Notes: generated by a model from the sequence alone, not told the origin. Positions 14,061-22,593 are shown, counted from the first letter of the stretch. The stretch: 23,832 nucleotides of DNA from an uncultured Eggerthella sp. (GCA_900538545.1 UPYK01000020.1:1-23832); one strand, 5' to 3'. Made by a program: numbers and translations.

Positions 14061-14892
14061 AAAAGAGGTACTTATCGGCGAGGCGAGCGCGCTTCTCGGG
14101 TGTGATGCCGAGCCCTTGTTCGAGGTAAGCATCGAGCGAGCCGTACTTCTCTTCTGCTGCTTCGCAGGCTGCGTTGAGATACCCAGGCTCAGCGGTCAAG
14201 AAGGCGAGCAGCGCCTCATCACCTTTCTTCAGCAGATGCAGATGCTCGAAATCATGCGCAACACGACGAAGCTTCTTGCGTGCGAAGATGTTCGTAGCCA
14301 GATAGTCCTCCATGATCGTCTCGGGCGGTACACCAAGCGCATGCAAGATGAGCAAGCTCGCCAAACCGGTACGGTCCTTCCCTTCTGAGCAATGCCACAG
14401 GATCGCGCCCTCCTCCTGTTCAAGCAAGATATCGAAGAACTGCTTATACGCTTTTACTGCCTCATCTCCCAAGAGCGCCATAGGGTAGATATTGCGCACG
14501 ATCTTATAGGGATCTTCCTTCATCTGACTGAATTCTTTCATGAGCGAACGAATGTCGTGTTCGTGCGTGATGCCGACCGCACCTTCCGTGAACACCGGAA
14601 GATTCACGAATTTCACCTCTGGCATACGCGAGGTAGGATCGGGCGATAGTTCACGCTCCTTGTCGGTGCGCAGGTCTATCACCGTGCGCAGCTCGTATTC
14701 ATCGACGAGCACATGGATATCATGATCGGTGAGTTTCTCGAGCTTGTCGGAGCGAATGAGCTTCTTGGCGCGCACGCGCTGGCCCGTAACCGTTTCCATG
14801 CCACCCTGATCGCGGGTGTTCTCGCTGCCCGAAAGCTCGATCAGACCGTAATCGGTCATGCCATCTGCTGGTTTAGTTACTTCCGGTTCCAT
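14059..14892 (-). CDS. Tyrosine-protein phosphatase, Y_phosphatase3-like
   Basis: Of 277 residues; cytosolic phosphatase of the bacterial tyrosine/dual-specificity/lipid type. The P-loop HCSEGKDRTG occupies 167-176, with nucleophile C168 and R174. Earlier stretches are TVIDLRTDKERE (the usual strand before the P-loop) and LGVPPETIMEDYLATN after it. No signal peptide is seen. ATG 14892 is chosen (GAGGGG four bases upstream); it overlaps the end of the antiporter gene by 20 bases, so the two are coupled and may share a role in ion or phosphate homeostasis (inference). The substrate could be phosphotyrosine or phosphoinositide; sequence does not decide. Confidence 0.86.
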   Translation of the reverse strand: MEPEVTKPADGMTDYGLIELSGSENTRDQGGMETVTGQRVRAKKLIRSDKLEKLTDHDIHVLVDEYELRTVIDLRTDKERELSPDPTSRMPEVKFVNLPVFTEGAVGITHEHDIRSLMKEFSQMKEDPYKIVRNIYPMALLGDEAVKAYKQFFDILLEQEEGAILWHCSEGKDRTGLASLLILHALGVPPETIMEDYLATNIFARKKLRRVAHDFEHLHLLKKGDEALLAFLTAEPGYLNAACEAAEEKYGSLDAYLEQGLGITPEKRARLADKYLF

Positions 14893-16477
14893 TATTCCCC
14901 TCTTCCTTGTGCTTCTTCGTCGAGGCATCTTCGCCTTTCGCAATGACCTCGAGGTATCCTTCTTCGTCATAGGGAGCAGCGGGCTCGTTCTCGCCCATCT
15001 CCTTTTCTGCTTGCTCCGCTTCAGCAACGATCTTCTTGAGCTGGTCTTTGCTCAGGCTCTTCGTCTCTCGATAGCGATCGCGCACTTCCTGGATGAAATA
15101 GCGCACATCGCGGTCGTCGCTGTCTTCGTCGTTGTGTGCGAGCTTCGCAACCAACGGCTCGATGCGCGCCGCAAGATCGGGATCGTTCTTGTCGATGAGA
15201 ACACGCGCCTTCGCCAGCAAACGCACCAGTTCAGCGCGGCTTTTGATAATCGTAGAAAGATCGGCCGGCTTGCTCGAAACCTCATGAGCCAAATCGACCA
15301 GATGCGTGTCAGAGATGCGGATGGTGATCGATGCGAGCGCCGGCATAAGGAATACCGTCACCGCACCCGCGCACACGAGCACCGAAGCGATCTCGTTGCT
15401 CATCGCGCCCGATTGCTGCGCCACCATCGTGACCGCCACAATGATCGGCAGCGCCGTGGTGCAATAGAGCGCTACCGTGATGCGCGCGCTGCGGCTCAGA
15501 TCATGCTTGTGTTTGCCCGTGGATAGCGCGATGAAAACGGGAAGTGCGCGAATGAGCAGGAGCAACACGATGAAGAAAACGAGCAGAAGCGGCCTATCGC
15601 CCACCGCATGGATGTCGATATTGCTCCCCGAAACGATGAAGAAGAGCGGGATGAAGAAGCCGAACGCGAGGCCATCGAGTTTGGTCTCGAGGCTCTTGCT
15701 TCCCTGCGGAATGATGTAGCGCAAGATGAAGCCTGCCGCGAACGCACCGAGCACGATATCGAGGTTGAACACCGCCGAGAGCGCGGTGAGCGTGACCATG
15801 AGCAGTACAGTCGCACGCACCACGGTTTGCTGAGTGGTTTCAGCCCCTTCCTGAACCGCCGTTGAAATGCGATCCCAATTCTTCAGGCGCGAAGAAAGGA
15901 TCGCGACCGCCACCGCAATGAGCGCGAACATCACCAGGATGATCATGCTCTGAATGGTCGTGCGCGTTGAAAGGAGCAGTGCCATGGCGATGACCGGGCA
16001 CAATTCGCCCCAGGTGCCATACGAGAGCACCGCGTTACCAATGGGGGTGTCCATGAGATTGCGCTCTTTCAGGATGGGGAGCAGCGTGCCGAGCGCAGTG
16101 GTGGTGAGCGCGATGACCACCGCAAGCCCATCGATGCCATCAAGCGAGAACTCTGGCCACGCCCATACCACTAAAACAGCGATCGCGAACGTGAAGATCC
16201 AAGTAACAAATCCTCGTTTTCCCTGATAGTTAGAGAGATTCTTCGGATCGATCTCGTAGCCAGCAAGCAGGAACAAAAACCCGAGCCCTAGATCGGAAAG
16301 GAGCGAGACTGCATCGCCCACCTGTATCCATCCGAGCAGATGCGGACCGCAGATAACGCCAGCGAACAGCAAAAACACTGTTTCAGGGATAAGCTTGTGC
16401 GGGATCGCACGCGCCAGCAGGGGCGTGATGCAGGCAAGGAGCGCGATGACTGCAAGCGATATGAGCTCGGTTTCCAT
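14873..16477 (-). CDS. Monovalent cation/proton antiporter, CPA2 (KefB/GerN-like) family
   Basis: Of 534 residues, with about a dozen membrane segments in the first 385 residues. They include IPHKLIPETVFLLFAGVICGPHLLGW, the family's typical early loop, and LGLGFLFLLAGYEIDPKNL. The remaining C-terminus is charged and cytosolic (many D, E and K, with coiled-coil-like EAEQAEKEMGENEP), where a Trk/KTN-type regulatory domain would be in some relatives; no Rossmann motif is visible. Exchange of Na+ or K+ for H+ is expected. ATG 16477 begins METELISLAVIALL and has GAAGGA upstream; a longer in-frame start at 16591 would add 38 non-hydrophobic residues. It is divergent from the ClC gene and overlaps the phosphatase gene. 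Confidence 0.86.
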   Translation of the reverse strand: METELISLAVIALLACITPLLARAIPHKLIPETVFLLFAGVICGPHLLGWIQVGDAVSLLSDLGLGFLFLLAGYEIDPKNLSNYQGKRGFVTWIFTFAIAVLVVWAWPEFSLDGIDGLAVVIALTTTALGTLLPILKERNLMDTPIGNAVLSYGTWGELCPVIAMALLLSTRTTIQSMIILVMFALIAVAVAILSSRLKNWDRISTAVQEGAETTQQTVVRATVLLMVTLTALSAVFNLDIVLGAFAAGFILRYIIPQGSKSLETKLDGLAFGFFIPLFFIVSGSNIDIHAVGDRPLLLVFFIVLLLLIRALPVFIALSTGKHKHDLSRSARITVALYCTTALPIIVAVTMVAQQSGAMSNEIASVLVCAGAVTVFLMPALASITIRISDTHLVDLAHEVSSKPADLSTIIKSRAELVRLLAKARVLIDKNDPDLAARIEPLVAKLAHNDEDSDDRDVRYFIQEVRDRYRETKSLSKDQLKKIVAEAEQAEKEMGENEPAAPYDEEGYLEVIAKGEDASTKKHKEEGNNGTGSN

Positions 16478-16502
16478 CTTCGTCCTTCCCTCGTGAAACT
16501 CC

Positions 16503-16531
16503 ATTGTAATCGAGCACGTTCGAAATGTCGG
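16503..16531 (-). promoter_or_regulatory. Candidate promoter of the antiporter-phosphatase pair
   Basis: -35 CCGACA (16526-16531), 17-base spacer, -10 TACAAT (16503-16508) on the minus strand, about 26 bases before the antiporter ATG. No good plus-strand promoter for the ClC gene was found in the rest of this 186-bp divergent gap. Confidence 0.5.
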
Positions 16532-16663
16532 TTCGAGCTGGCGTGAAGAATCATCCGTAACGTAATTGATGCCGAGTTGTGAGGTTGTCATGGTTTACGC
16601 GATGCAGAAGAACTGTCACGATTGAATCATGCTCGTTCAGTCCGCCTTCAACGAGGTCTTCGC

Positions 16664-18088
16664 ATGTCATGGCTTTCCAACATAGATAAGAAGCAACTCG
16701 CGCTCCACGTATTCTTCATCTGCCTGGTGGGCGTGGTTTCAGCCTTCACCTCGATCGTGCTGTGCATCTGCGTCAATACGTCCTATCGCTTGAACCAAGA
16801 GTATTCGTGGCTCGTGTTCTTGCTCCCGGTGCTCGGCATCGTGACCCTTGCTTTCTATAAAGCGATGAAGCTCTCGTACTTCTACTCGACCGACGATATG
16901 GTCATGGAGATGCGCGAGAACAAACCCGTTTCCCCCACGCTCGCACCCGCTATTCTTGTGGGCACCTGCCTATCTACGCTCGGCGGCGGTGCGGTCGGCA
17001 AGGAATCGAGCGCGTTTCAGATGGGCGCCTCGATCGGTGAGACCTTAAGTCGCGCCTTCAAGCTCAAGAACGTCTTCAAGGACAAGCAGGACCGCAATGT
17101 CTATGGCTACGCTGCGCTCATGGGCATGTCGGCCACTTTCAGCGCGCTGTTCTTCGCACCCCTTGGTGCGGTGTTCCTCGTCTTCGAGCTCACGCATTTC
17201 AAGACCTTCAGTCCCGCGCGCTTCATAGCGCTGCTCGTTTCGGCGTTCATCGCCGCGTCGATCGCTTACCCGTTCGGCATCGGCGATATCATTCCCCGCG
17301 TTGCCATTCCCGGCGTTACTCCCGATCTTATGCTGCAGGTCGTGCTCATCGGCACGCTCGGTGGCATCCTAGGGCGCTTCTTCGGCGCAAGCCTCGCCGC
17401 GGTGCGCGCATGGGAGCGCAAGCGTTTGAACCACCCTTATATCTCAGTGCTTGTTGTCGGCATCGGCATCACGATCCTGGTCGTGGCTTTTGGCCTGCAG
17501 AGCTTCGAAGGTGGCGGCATGAACCTCCTGAAACAAGCTGCATCGGGATCGATCGGTACGTGGGATTTCGCCATCAAAGCAGGACTCGTATTCCTTGCGC
17601 TCGGCTCGGGCTTCAAGGGCGGCGAGATCATGCCCACCCTCGTTATCGGCGGTTTGCTCGGGTGCTCGCTCGGACAGCTCATCAATGTCGATCCTGCATT
17701 CGCGACCGCTATCGGGGTCATGACGTTCTTCGCCGGCATGACGCGTTGCCCTATCGCTGCATTCTTCCTGGGCTTCGAAGTGTTCGGCGTTGAGATCATT
17801 CCGTTCTTGGCCGTGAGCCTCATCTTCGCCTACGGAGCAAGCCATGATTCTGGCTACTACGGCAAGGGCATCAGGCTCAACTTGCACAGCGCACGCCGTC
17901 GGCAGCGCCTTGCGAAGCAGTTCATCGAAAACGCATCCGATATCGATTCAGCCTTGGAAAAGCTAGAGGAACAGGCGAATGAATTCGCCACCGAAAAAGA
18001 GCAGGCCGCACGTAAAGAAGCGCAGAGCAGCGCGCAAGCGAGCGATCCCACCACCAAGCCGCCTGATGACGCCGCCCCTCGTTCATGA
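16664..18088 (+). CDS. ClC-family chloride channel/transporter (EriC-like)
   Basis: Of 474 residues, with about ten membrane segments. The central ClC motif GKEGP reads GKESS at 112-116; the gating glutamate E114 is kept. The second anion site region reads GSGFKGGEIMPTLVIGGLLG at 314-333, as in the branch of bacterial ClC proteins with GGE in place of GxFxP. The tail from about 415 is hydrophilic and Glu/Gln/Ala-rich (likely coiled coil), with no CBS pair. ATG 16664 has GAGGTC upstream; a TTG start at 16622 would add 14 residues. It is divergent from the antiporter gene. Channel versus Cl-/H+ or F- exchange cannot be decided. Confidence 0.86.
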   Translation: MSWLSNIDKKQLALHVFFICLVGVVSAFTSIVLCICVNTSYRLNQEYSWLVFLLPVLGIVTLAFYKAMKLSYFYSTDDMVMEMRENKPVSPTLAPAILVGTCLSTLGGGAVGKESSAFQMGASIGETLSRAFKLKNVFKDKQDRNVYGYAALMGMSATFSALFFAPLGAVFLVFELTHFKTFSPARFIALLVSAFIAASIAYPFGIGDIIPRVAIPGVTPDLMLQVVLIGTLGGILGRFFGASLAAVRAWERKRLNHPYISVLVVGIGITILVVAFGLQSFEGGGMNLLKQAASGSIGTWDFAIKAGLVFLALGSGFKGGEIMPTLVIGGLLGCSLGQLINVDPAFATAIGVMTFFAGMTRCPIAAFFLGFEVFGVEIIPFLAVSLIFAYGASHDSGYYGKGIRLNLHSARRRQRLAKQFIENASDIDSALEKLEEQANEFATEKEQAARKEAQSSAQASDPTTKPPDDAAPRS

Positions 18089-18120
18089 TCGCTCAAGCGG
18101 ATCGGCCTAACTAGTGCATG

Positions 18121-18138
18121 TTGAACACCCCCGTTCAA
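18121..18138. promoter_or_regulatory. Small inverted repeat upstream of the oxidoreductase gene
   Basis: TTGAAC and GTTCAA with a six-base C-rich loop, 27 bases before the start codon. A possible operator or leader hairpin; no matching T-run. Unrelated by sequence to the other repeats here. Confidence 0.3.
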
Positions 18139-18165
18139 GGAACCCAGCAAGAAAGGAAACCCCCT

Positions 18166-18741
18166 ATGACCACCCTTTTCGTCAATGCCTGTGCGCGCGA
18201 AGAATCACGTACGCTCTCTCTTTGCCGCGCCTATCTTGAAGACAATCCTGCCGTTGAAGAAGTGCGCGTCTTCGAGCGTGACCTTGCGCCTTTCGACTGG
18301 AAGATGGTCGAGGAACGTGTAGCGCTCATAGAAAGAGCCGACTGGGGCGATTCGATGTTCGACCTTGCGAAACAGTTCGCTGCTGCCGATGAGATCGTCA
18401 TCGGCGCGCCTTATTGGGATCTCTCGTTTCCCGCTGTGTTGAAGATCTATATCGAGCACATAACCGTCAATGGTATCGTGTTCCACTACACCGAAGAGGG
18501 AAAGCCCGAAGGACTCTGCAAGGCAAAGCGCCTTGTGTATATCACCACCTCAGGCGGTCCCTGTTCGCTTGCGAACTACGGATTTGAATACCTTCAGGGC
18601 ATCGCGCACATGTTCGGCATCCCTGAAACGCACTTCATCTCCGCTGAATTGCTCGACGTGATCGGGCAAGATGTCGATGCGATCATGAACGATGCGCTCA
18701 CCCGCGTGCACGATCTCAAAGAAACGCTTCCCGCGCTGTAG
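18166..18741 (+). CDS. NAD(P)H-dependent oxidoreductase, flavodoxin-2/azoreductase-like
   Basis: Of 191 residues, with the flavodoxin-like fold of FMN-dependent NAD(P)H:quinone reductases and azoreductases. It has the TTLFVNACAREESRT start in place of the usual phosphate loop, then ADEIVIGAPYWDLSFPAVLKIYIEHI (the strand/helix lining FMN in AzoR and NQO-like proteins), VYITTSGGP, and a C-terminal helix. Cytosolic; probable acceptors are quinones, azo or nitro compounds. ATG 18166 has AAAGGA upstream. It is convergent with the CmpB-type gene and ends six bases before the terminator-like repeat. Confidence 0.83.
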   Translation: MTTLFVNACAREESRTLSLCRAYLEDNPAVEEVRVFERDLAPFDWKMVEERVALIERADWGDSMFDLAKQFAAADEIVIGAPYWDLSFPAVLKIYIEHITVNGIVFHYTEEGKPEGLCKAKRLVYITTSGGPCSLANYGFEYLQGIAHMFGIPETHFISAELLDVIGQDVDAIMNDALTRVHDLKETLPAL

Positions 18742-18746
18742 GCTTA

Positions 18747-18780
18747 GGTGACAAACTACCCGGTCGTTCGTCACCTTTTT
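18747..18780. terminator. 29-bp repeat, copy 4, forming a bidirectional terminator
   Basis: GGTGAC (18747-18752) pairs with GTCACC (18770-18775), followed by five Ts; AAC / GTT inside can also pair. The repeat proper is 18749-18777 and differs from the 13797 copy by one base (A to T), which restores a pair and makes the stem perfect. It sits between two convergent genes and ends at the stop codon of the CmpB-type gene. Confidence 0.75.
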
Positions 18781-19972
18781 AGACGCGGCTGGATTGCGAA
18801 GGATCCATCGACATGGTTTGGAAGCGATGCTCCATGTAGGCGTTGTCGTAGTGCTTGTTGAAGAACTCTTCGAGCGGGGTATTCGGCGCGTGCCCCGCTT
18901 CACGCAAGTACCAGCAGTCGATCGTTTGCACGGTGAGCACCACATCCACCACCATGAACACGAAGCACACAACGGTGAGCGTATAGCGCAGCTTCCACGG
19001 AATCTTGTTGATCATCCAGAGCAAGATCGGCAACAAGAACTTCACCCACATCACACCGAGTACGCCCCAGAAGCACATGAACATGAAGTTCGTGCGGCCA
19101 TCGATAGAAAGGAACGTTCCCGAATAATCCCAGGCCACAATTCCGAATGCACTTTGCATGATCCAGCTGACCGTGAACTCGAACGCACCGCCGATCAGCG
19201 CCGAAATCAAAAAGATCACCGGAATCGGCTTATCGTGGAATCGGTTGAGCGCTACGGTCATGAACAAGCCACCGAACCCATAGATCGGCGAGAATGGTCC
19301 GTAAAGCAGTCCTGCACGATCTTGGTAGGCATGATAAATGGCAAGATGAAACACGGTTTCGATCGCTAGCCCCAGGATGCTGCACACCACGAATATCCAG
19401 AACAGGTTGAAGAAGTTCAGCGTGATATAGCCCTTCAAAGGCTTTCGGCTATCGACCTTCTTCTCAAACTGAGCACGCTTTTGCGGATCCATCGTGCGCG
19501 CTTCTTTTGAGAGATAGCGCTCTTCGGCCAGTTCGGGATCCATATACACCGTAACGACCGCCAGGAAGACCAGTTCGACCACGTAAACAATATGGAACAG
19601 GCTCAAACCGTAGAGCATCATCATCGCAAGGAACGCACCTAAGATGAGCGCAATGGTGGTGATGGCGAAGCGTTCCCCATTGAGCGTGTTGTTCTTGATG
19701 AATCGCACACCCATGGCAACGAAGAGAACGATAGCGGTGATGGCGAGCAGGACGATGCCGATCGCCAGGAGCATGCTTTCGGGTCTTTCATGGTGGTTGA
19801 TATCGCCCACTGCATGAGCTGCGAATACGCCGATCAAGCACAGCGAGGCCAGCGCGCAGATGATGCTTATTACGCCGAATGCCTTGATGACCTTGGGCGA
19901 AAACCCTTGATGAGGAAAATCGTCTTGGTTGGTAGGGATCTCGATCTTGCCCCATATATCTTTGAAGCGCAT
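18779..19972 (-). CDS. CmpB-family membrane protein (ABC-transporter type IV-like permease domain)
   Basis: Of 397 residues, with an N-terminal half of about four to five membrane helices and a C-terminal half with the CmpB-type sequence: LFWIFVVCSILGLAIETVFHL, then QDRAGLLYGPFSPIYGFGG, ALNRFHDKPIPVIFLISALIGGAFEF, and AFGIVAWDYSGTFLSIDGRT. Family members are annotated as putative ABC permeases, but no ATPase partner lies next to it. The start at 19972 has GAGGAGG eight bases upstream; two earlier in-frame starts are less likely. Substrate and function unknown. The C-terminal tail is short and polar. Confidence 0.76.
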   Translation of the reverse strand: MRFKDIWGKIEIPTNQDDFPHQGFSPKVIKAFGVISIICALASLCLIGVFAAHAVGDINHHERPESMLLAIGIVLLAITAIVLFVAMGVRFIKNNTLNGERFAITTIALILGAFLAMMMLYGLSLFHIVYVVELVFLAVVTVYMDPELAEERYLSKEARTMDPQKRAQFEKKVDSRKPLKGYITLNFFNLFWIFVVCSILGLAIETVFHLAIYHAYQDRAGLLYGPFSPIYGFGGLFMTVALNRFHDKPIPVIFLISALIGGAFEFTVSWIMQSAFGIVAWDYSGTFLSIDGRTNFMFMCFWGVLGVMWVKFLLPILLWMINKIPWKLRYTLTVVCFVFMVVDVVLTVQTIDCWYLREAGHAPNTPLEEFFNKHYDNAYMEHRFQTMSMDPSQSSRV

Positions 19973-20100
19973 CAAGACCACCTCCTCATTCTCATGCATA
20001 ATCAGCTCCTCAACTCTACCACAGGTCAAATCGGGCTTTTCAGGCAGGCATCTTCTCTCGTGGTTTTGTTACCAAATCGCTTAATGCCTGTTCACTTGCC

Positions 20101-20121
20101 TTGACTACAAACATTTGTTCG
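20101..20121 (+). promoter_or_regulatory. Promoter with perfect LexA (SOS) box upstream of the radical-SAM repair gene
   Basis: A -35 TTGACT (20101-20106) is followed by CAAACATTTGTTCG at 20108-20121. This fits the LexA consensus of Bacillus and Actinobacteria (CGAACRNRYGTTYG, read on the minus strand) at all 14 positions. TATAGG begins at 20122 as a possible -10, with a 15-base spacer. The operator would thus fill the space between -35 and -10, where LexA would block RNA polymerase. Confidence 0.7.
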
Positions 20122-20143
20122 TATAGGATGGAACAAAGCGAAT

Positions 20144-20157
20144 CGAACAGGTGTACG
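20144..20157 (+). promoter_or_regulatory. Second LexA-like box, directly before the start codon
   Basis: CGAACAGGTGTACG agrees with the consensus except for one base (A for T in the second half). It also contains the AGGTG that may serve as Shine-Dalgarno for the ATG at 20158. A weaker second operator next to a perfect one is seen at some SOS genes; this copy is only a candidate. Confidence 0.5.
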
Positions 20158-21624
20158 ATGGATATCACGGATAAACTCGAGCTTCTTGCAGATGCTGCAA
20201 AATACGATGTTGCCTGCACCTCATCGGGCGTAGGTCGCGCTGGGCAAAAGGGAAAGCTCGGCAACACCTCTGCTGCTGGGATCTGCCACAGCTTCACGGC
20301 CGATGGCCGCTGCATCACGCTGCTGAAGGTCCTGCTCAGCAATGCGTGCATCTATAACTGTGCCTACTGCGTCAATCGCATCAGCAACGAAGGCACCCGC
20401 ACCACGTTCAAACCGCGCGAATTAGCGGACCTTACCATCAGCTTCTATCGTCGTAACTACATCGAAGGACTATTCTTAAGTTCAGGCGTTGTCCGGAGCC
20501 CCGATTTCACTACCGAACTCATGATCGAAGCGCTGAGCATCTTGCGCGAAGAATACGGCTTCCGCGGCTACATCCATGCGAAGGCCATTCCCGGCACTTC
20601 GCCTGAATTACTCGATCAGCTCGGGAGGCTTGCCGACCGCATGAGCGTCAATCTTGAGCTTCCTTCGCAGAAAAGCCTGCAGTTGCTCGCACCAGATAAG
20701 AGCAAGCACGATATCCTCCATCCCATGCGCTTCATCAAGAACGGCATCGAAGAAGCCCGCGACGTCCGCGCTCTTGCCGAAAAGAATACGGTCTATTTGA
20801 GCAAACGCGATCGATCGCTCGCACGACCCGTCGATAAGGAGCGGAGCTTCGTTCCCGCTGGTCAATCAACGCAAATGATCATCGGCGCCACCCCCGAAAG
20901 CGATTACCAGATCCTCAATCTCTCTTCAGCGCTCTATCAGAAGTTCTCGCTCAAGCGCGTATTCTTCAGCGCGTACCTGCCCGTGAACAACGACAAACGC
21001 CTTCCGACAGGAGATGGCGTTGCGCTCAATCGCGAACACCGCCTGTATCAAGCCGATTGGCTCATGCGGTTCTATCGTTTCGATGTGAACGAGATCATCA
21101 ATGAAGAAGCACCCTTCCTCGACTTGGAGGTCGACCCCAAAGCGAATTGGGCGCTCAACCATCTCGATTTCTTCCCTGTTGAGGTGAACAAGGCACCCTA
21201 CGCAAGCCTTTTGCGCGTCCCCGGCATCGGTGTTCGAGGGGCGAAGCTCATCATGAATGCGCGCAAGACCCATGTGTTGCGCGAGGACGAATTGCGCAAG
21301 CTCGGCATCGCCTTCAAGCGCGCCCGTTTCTTCATCACGTGTCAGGGGAAGTACCAGGGCGGCACCATTCCGTTCAAGCGGCAATCGTTGCGTGCTCAAC
21401 TTGCCGCGCCGATCGACGGCGGCCGCCACGGAAGACGTGCTGCAAAGGTTGCCACTGGGCAGATGAGCCTCTTCGATATGGCACCCACCCAGAAACTTGC
21501 AGGACACCCAACATCAAGCAGGCAAGACGCGCTGGTCAGCAGTCAGAAAGCACTGCACGCAACAAGCCGACCTTATTCCCATGGGCACGATCTGGGCTGG
21601 CGCGCGCTCGATGCTGCCTCGTAG
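20158..21624 (+). CDS. Putative DNA modification/repair radical-SAM protein (rSAM linked to UDG-like partner)
   Basis: Of 488 residues. The radical-SAM motif is CIYNCAYC (C64, C68, C71), preceded by ITLLKVLLSNA and followed by VNRISNEGTRTTFKPREL. An HhH-type DNA-binding motif (LRVPGIGVRGAKLI) lies at about 352-366. These match the family I know as TIGR03916-like, always next to a TIGR03915-like gene. The tail has QMSLF at 435-439, fitting the beta-clamp-binding consensus QL(S/D)LF, then a polar Ser/Ala/His-rich stretch unlike the core. The start is ATG 20158, since upstream starts lie in the SOS box. The reaction is unknown; a radical-based repair or modification of DNA is inferred from HhH, the clamp motif and SOS control. 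Confidence 0.88.
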   Translation: MDITDKLELLADAAKYDVACTSSGVGRAGQKGKLGNTSAAGICHSFTADGRCITLLKVLLSNACIYNCAYCVNRISNEGTRTTFKPRELADLTISFYRRNYIEGLFLSSGVVRSPDFTTELMIEALSILREEYGFRGYIHAKAIPGTSPELLDQLGRLADRMSVNLELPSQKSLQLLAPDKSKHDILHPMRFIKNGIEEARDVRALAEKNTVYLSKRDRSLARPVDKERSFVPAGQSTQMIIGATPESDYQILNLSSALYQKFSLKRVFFSAYLPVNNDKRLPTGDGVALNREHRLYQADWLMRFYRFDVNEIINEEAPFLDLEVDPKANWALNHLDFFPVEVNKAPYASLLRVPGIGVRGAKLIMNARKTHVLREDELRKLGIAFKRARFFITCQGKYQGGTIPFKRQSLRAQLAAPIDGGRHGRRAAKVATGQMSLFDMAPTQKLAGHPTSSRQDALVSSQKALHATSRPYSHGHDLGWRALDAAS

Positions 21625-21638
21625 CGAAAGGCCGTGCC

Positions 21639-22499
21639 ATGGACCCCACGCCCGATAACATCGCATATCTCTACGATGGCAGTGTTGAGGGCCTCTTCAC
21701 TGCCGTGTTCTTAACGTATGCGAACAAGGAGCACCCGCTCGATATCTGCCCTAGCGAACACTATCAGCCGCGCATCGGACAAACCACACGCCAGATAGAG
21801 ACCGATTTCTCACTTGCCCTTCGCGTTCAGAAGGGTGTGAGCAAGCGCGCAGGGTATAGCGTTGCGAACATCATCAAGACTGCTGCTCTTGCCGATGATC
21901 CCCACACTGGAATCTCGATCTATCGCTTCATCCGTTACTGCATGGATCCGCGAAACGCCCATTTCTTCCAACAGAACAAAAAGGGAGAGCGCAATGTTCA
22001 GCAGAGATTCACGGGTGCTGGATGCGGACCTGCTTTGTTGAAAGGCTCAGCAGTGCCTGCTGTTCTCGATCCCGTGGTCGAGCCTGTTCTGAAGCTTGAA
22101 CGCTTCGTGCAGAATGAGCGCCATCATATCCTTGAGTTCTTGCGTTTCGAAGAACTTGAAGGAGGCCTTTGGTGCGCGCGCTGCAATCCAAAAGCTTCGG
22201 TCGTACCGCTCATCATGGATTGGTTCGCGGATCGTTTCAATACGCGACCTTTCATCATCTACGATGAGAACCACCACATCGCGGGCGTGTACGAAGGAAG
22301 CGATTGGCACCTTATCAAGACCGATTCGTTCACGCCACCCGCACCAACCGCAAATGAGCTCAAGATGCAGGAAGCCTGGAAGCGTTTCTACCACACGCTC
22401 AATATCGAAGCTCGCTACCATCCTGAGCTTCGTCGGCAGTTCATGCCCAAGCGATTTTGGAAAAATATCACCGAGGTTAGGGATATGGCACCCGCCTAA
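21639..22499 (+). CDS. TIGR03915/DUF4130-like protein, partner of the radical-SAM protein
   Basis: Of 286 residues. It begins with the family's NIAYLYDGSVEGLFTAVF, has a middle part with ISIYRFIRYCMDPRN, and a C-terminal domain with HILEFLRFEELEGG, PFIIYDENHHIAGVYEG and RRQFMPKRFWKNITE, all typical of the DNA-metabolism proteins paired with the upstream radical-SAM gene. No enzymatic motif is obvious to me. In some genomes this region is fused to a uracil-DNA glycosylase-like domain; here no such domain is present. ATG 21639 with AAAGG upstream is the start; the gene follows 14 bases after the radical-SAM stop and so shares its SOS promoter. Confidence 0.82.
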   Translation: MDPTPDNIAYLYDGSVEGLFTAVFLTYANKEHPLDICPSEHYQPRIGQTTRQIETDFSLALRVQKGVSKRAGYSVANIIKTAALADDPHTGISIYRFIRYCMDPRNAHFFQQNKKGERNVQQRFTGAGCGPALLKGSAVPAVLDPVVEPVLKLERFVQNERHHILEFLRFEELEGGLWCARCNPKASVVPLIMDWFADRFNTRPFIIYDENHHIAGVYEGSDWHLIKTDSFTPPAPTANELKMQEAWKRFYHTLNIEARYHPELRRQFMPKRFWKNITEVRDMAPA

Positions 22500-22526
22500 C
22501 GAAACTTAGCGCTTTATCTAAGCAAA

Positions 22527-22556
22527 GTGACACAGTTTGACGTATCATGCTCTAAT
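22527..22556 (+). promoter_or_regulatory. Promoter of serC
   Basis: -35 GTGACA (22527-22532), 18-base spacer, -10 TCTAAT (22551-22556), five of six bases matching in each hexamer. It lies in the 120-bp gap after the repair gene and makes serC independent of SOS control. Confidence 0.55.
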
Positions 22557-22566
22557 CACGAAAACC

Positions 22567-22593
22567 AGGCGGGCATCCTGCTCGCCTTTGTTT
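22567..22593 (+). terminator. Hairpin with T-rich tail in the serC leader
   Basis: AGGCGGGC and GCTCGCCT pair (one G-T) across a five-base loop, followed by TTTGTTT. It begins just after the predicted serC start site, so it may end read-through from the repair genes, act as an attenuator of serC, or cap the serC mRNA. The sequence alone does not decide. Confidence 0.6.
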
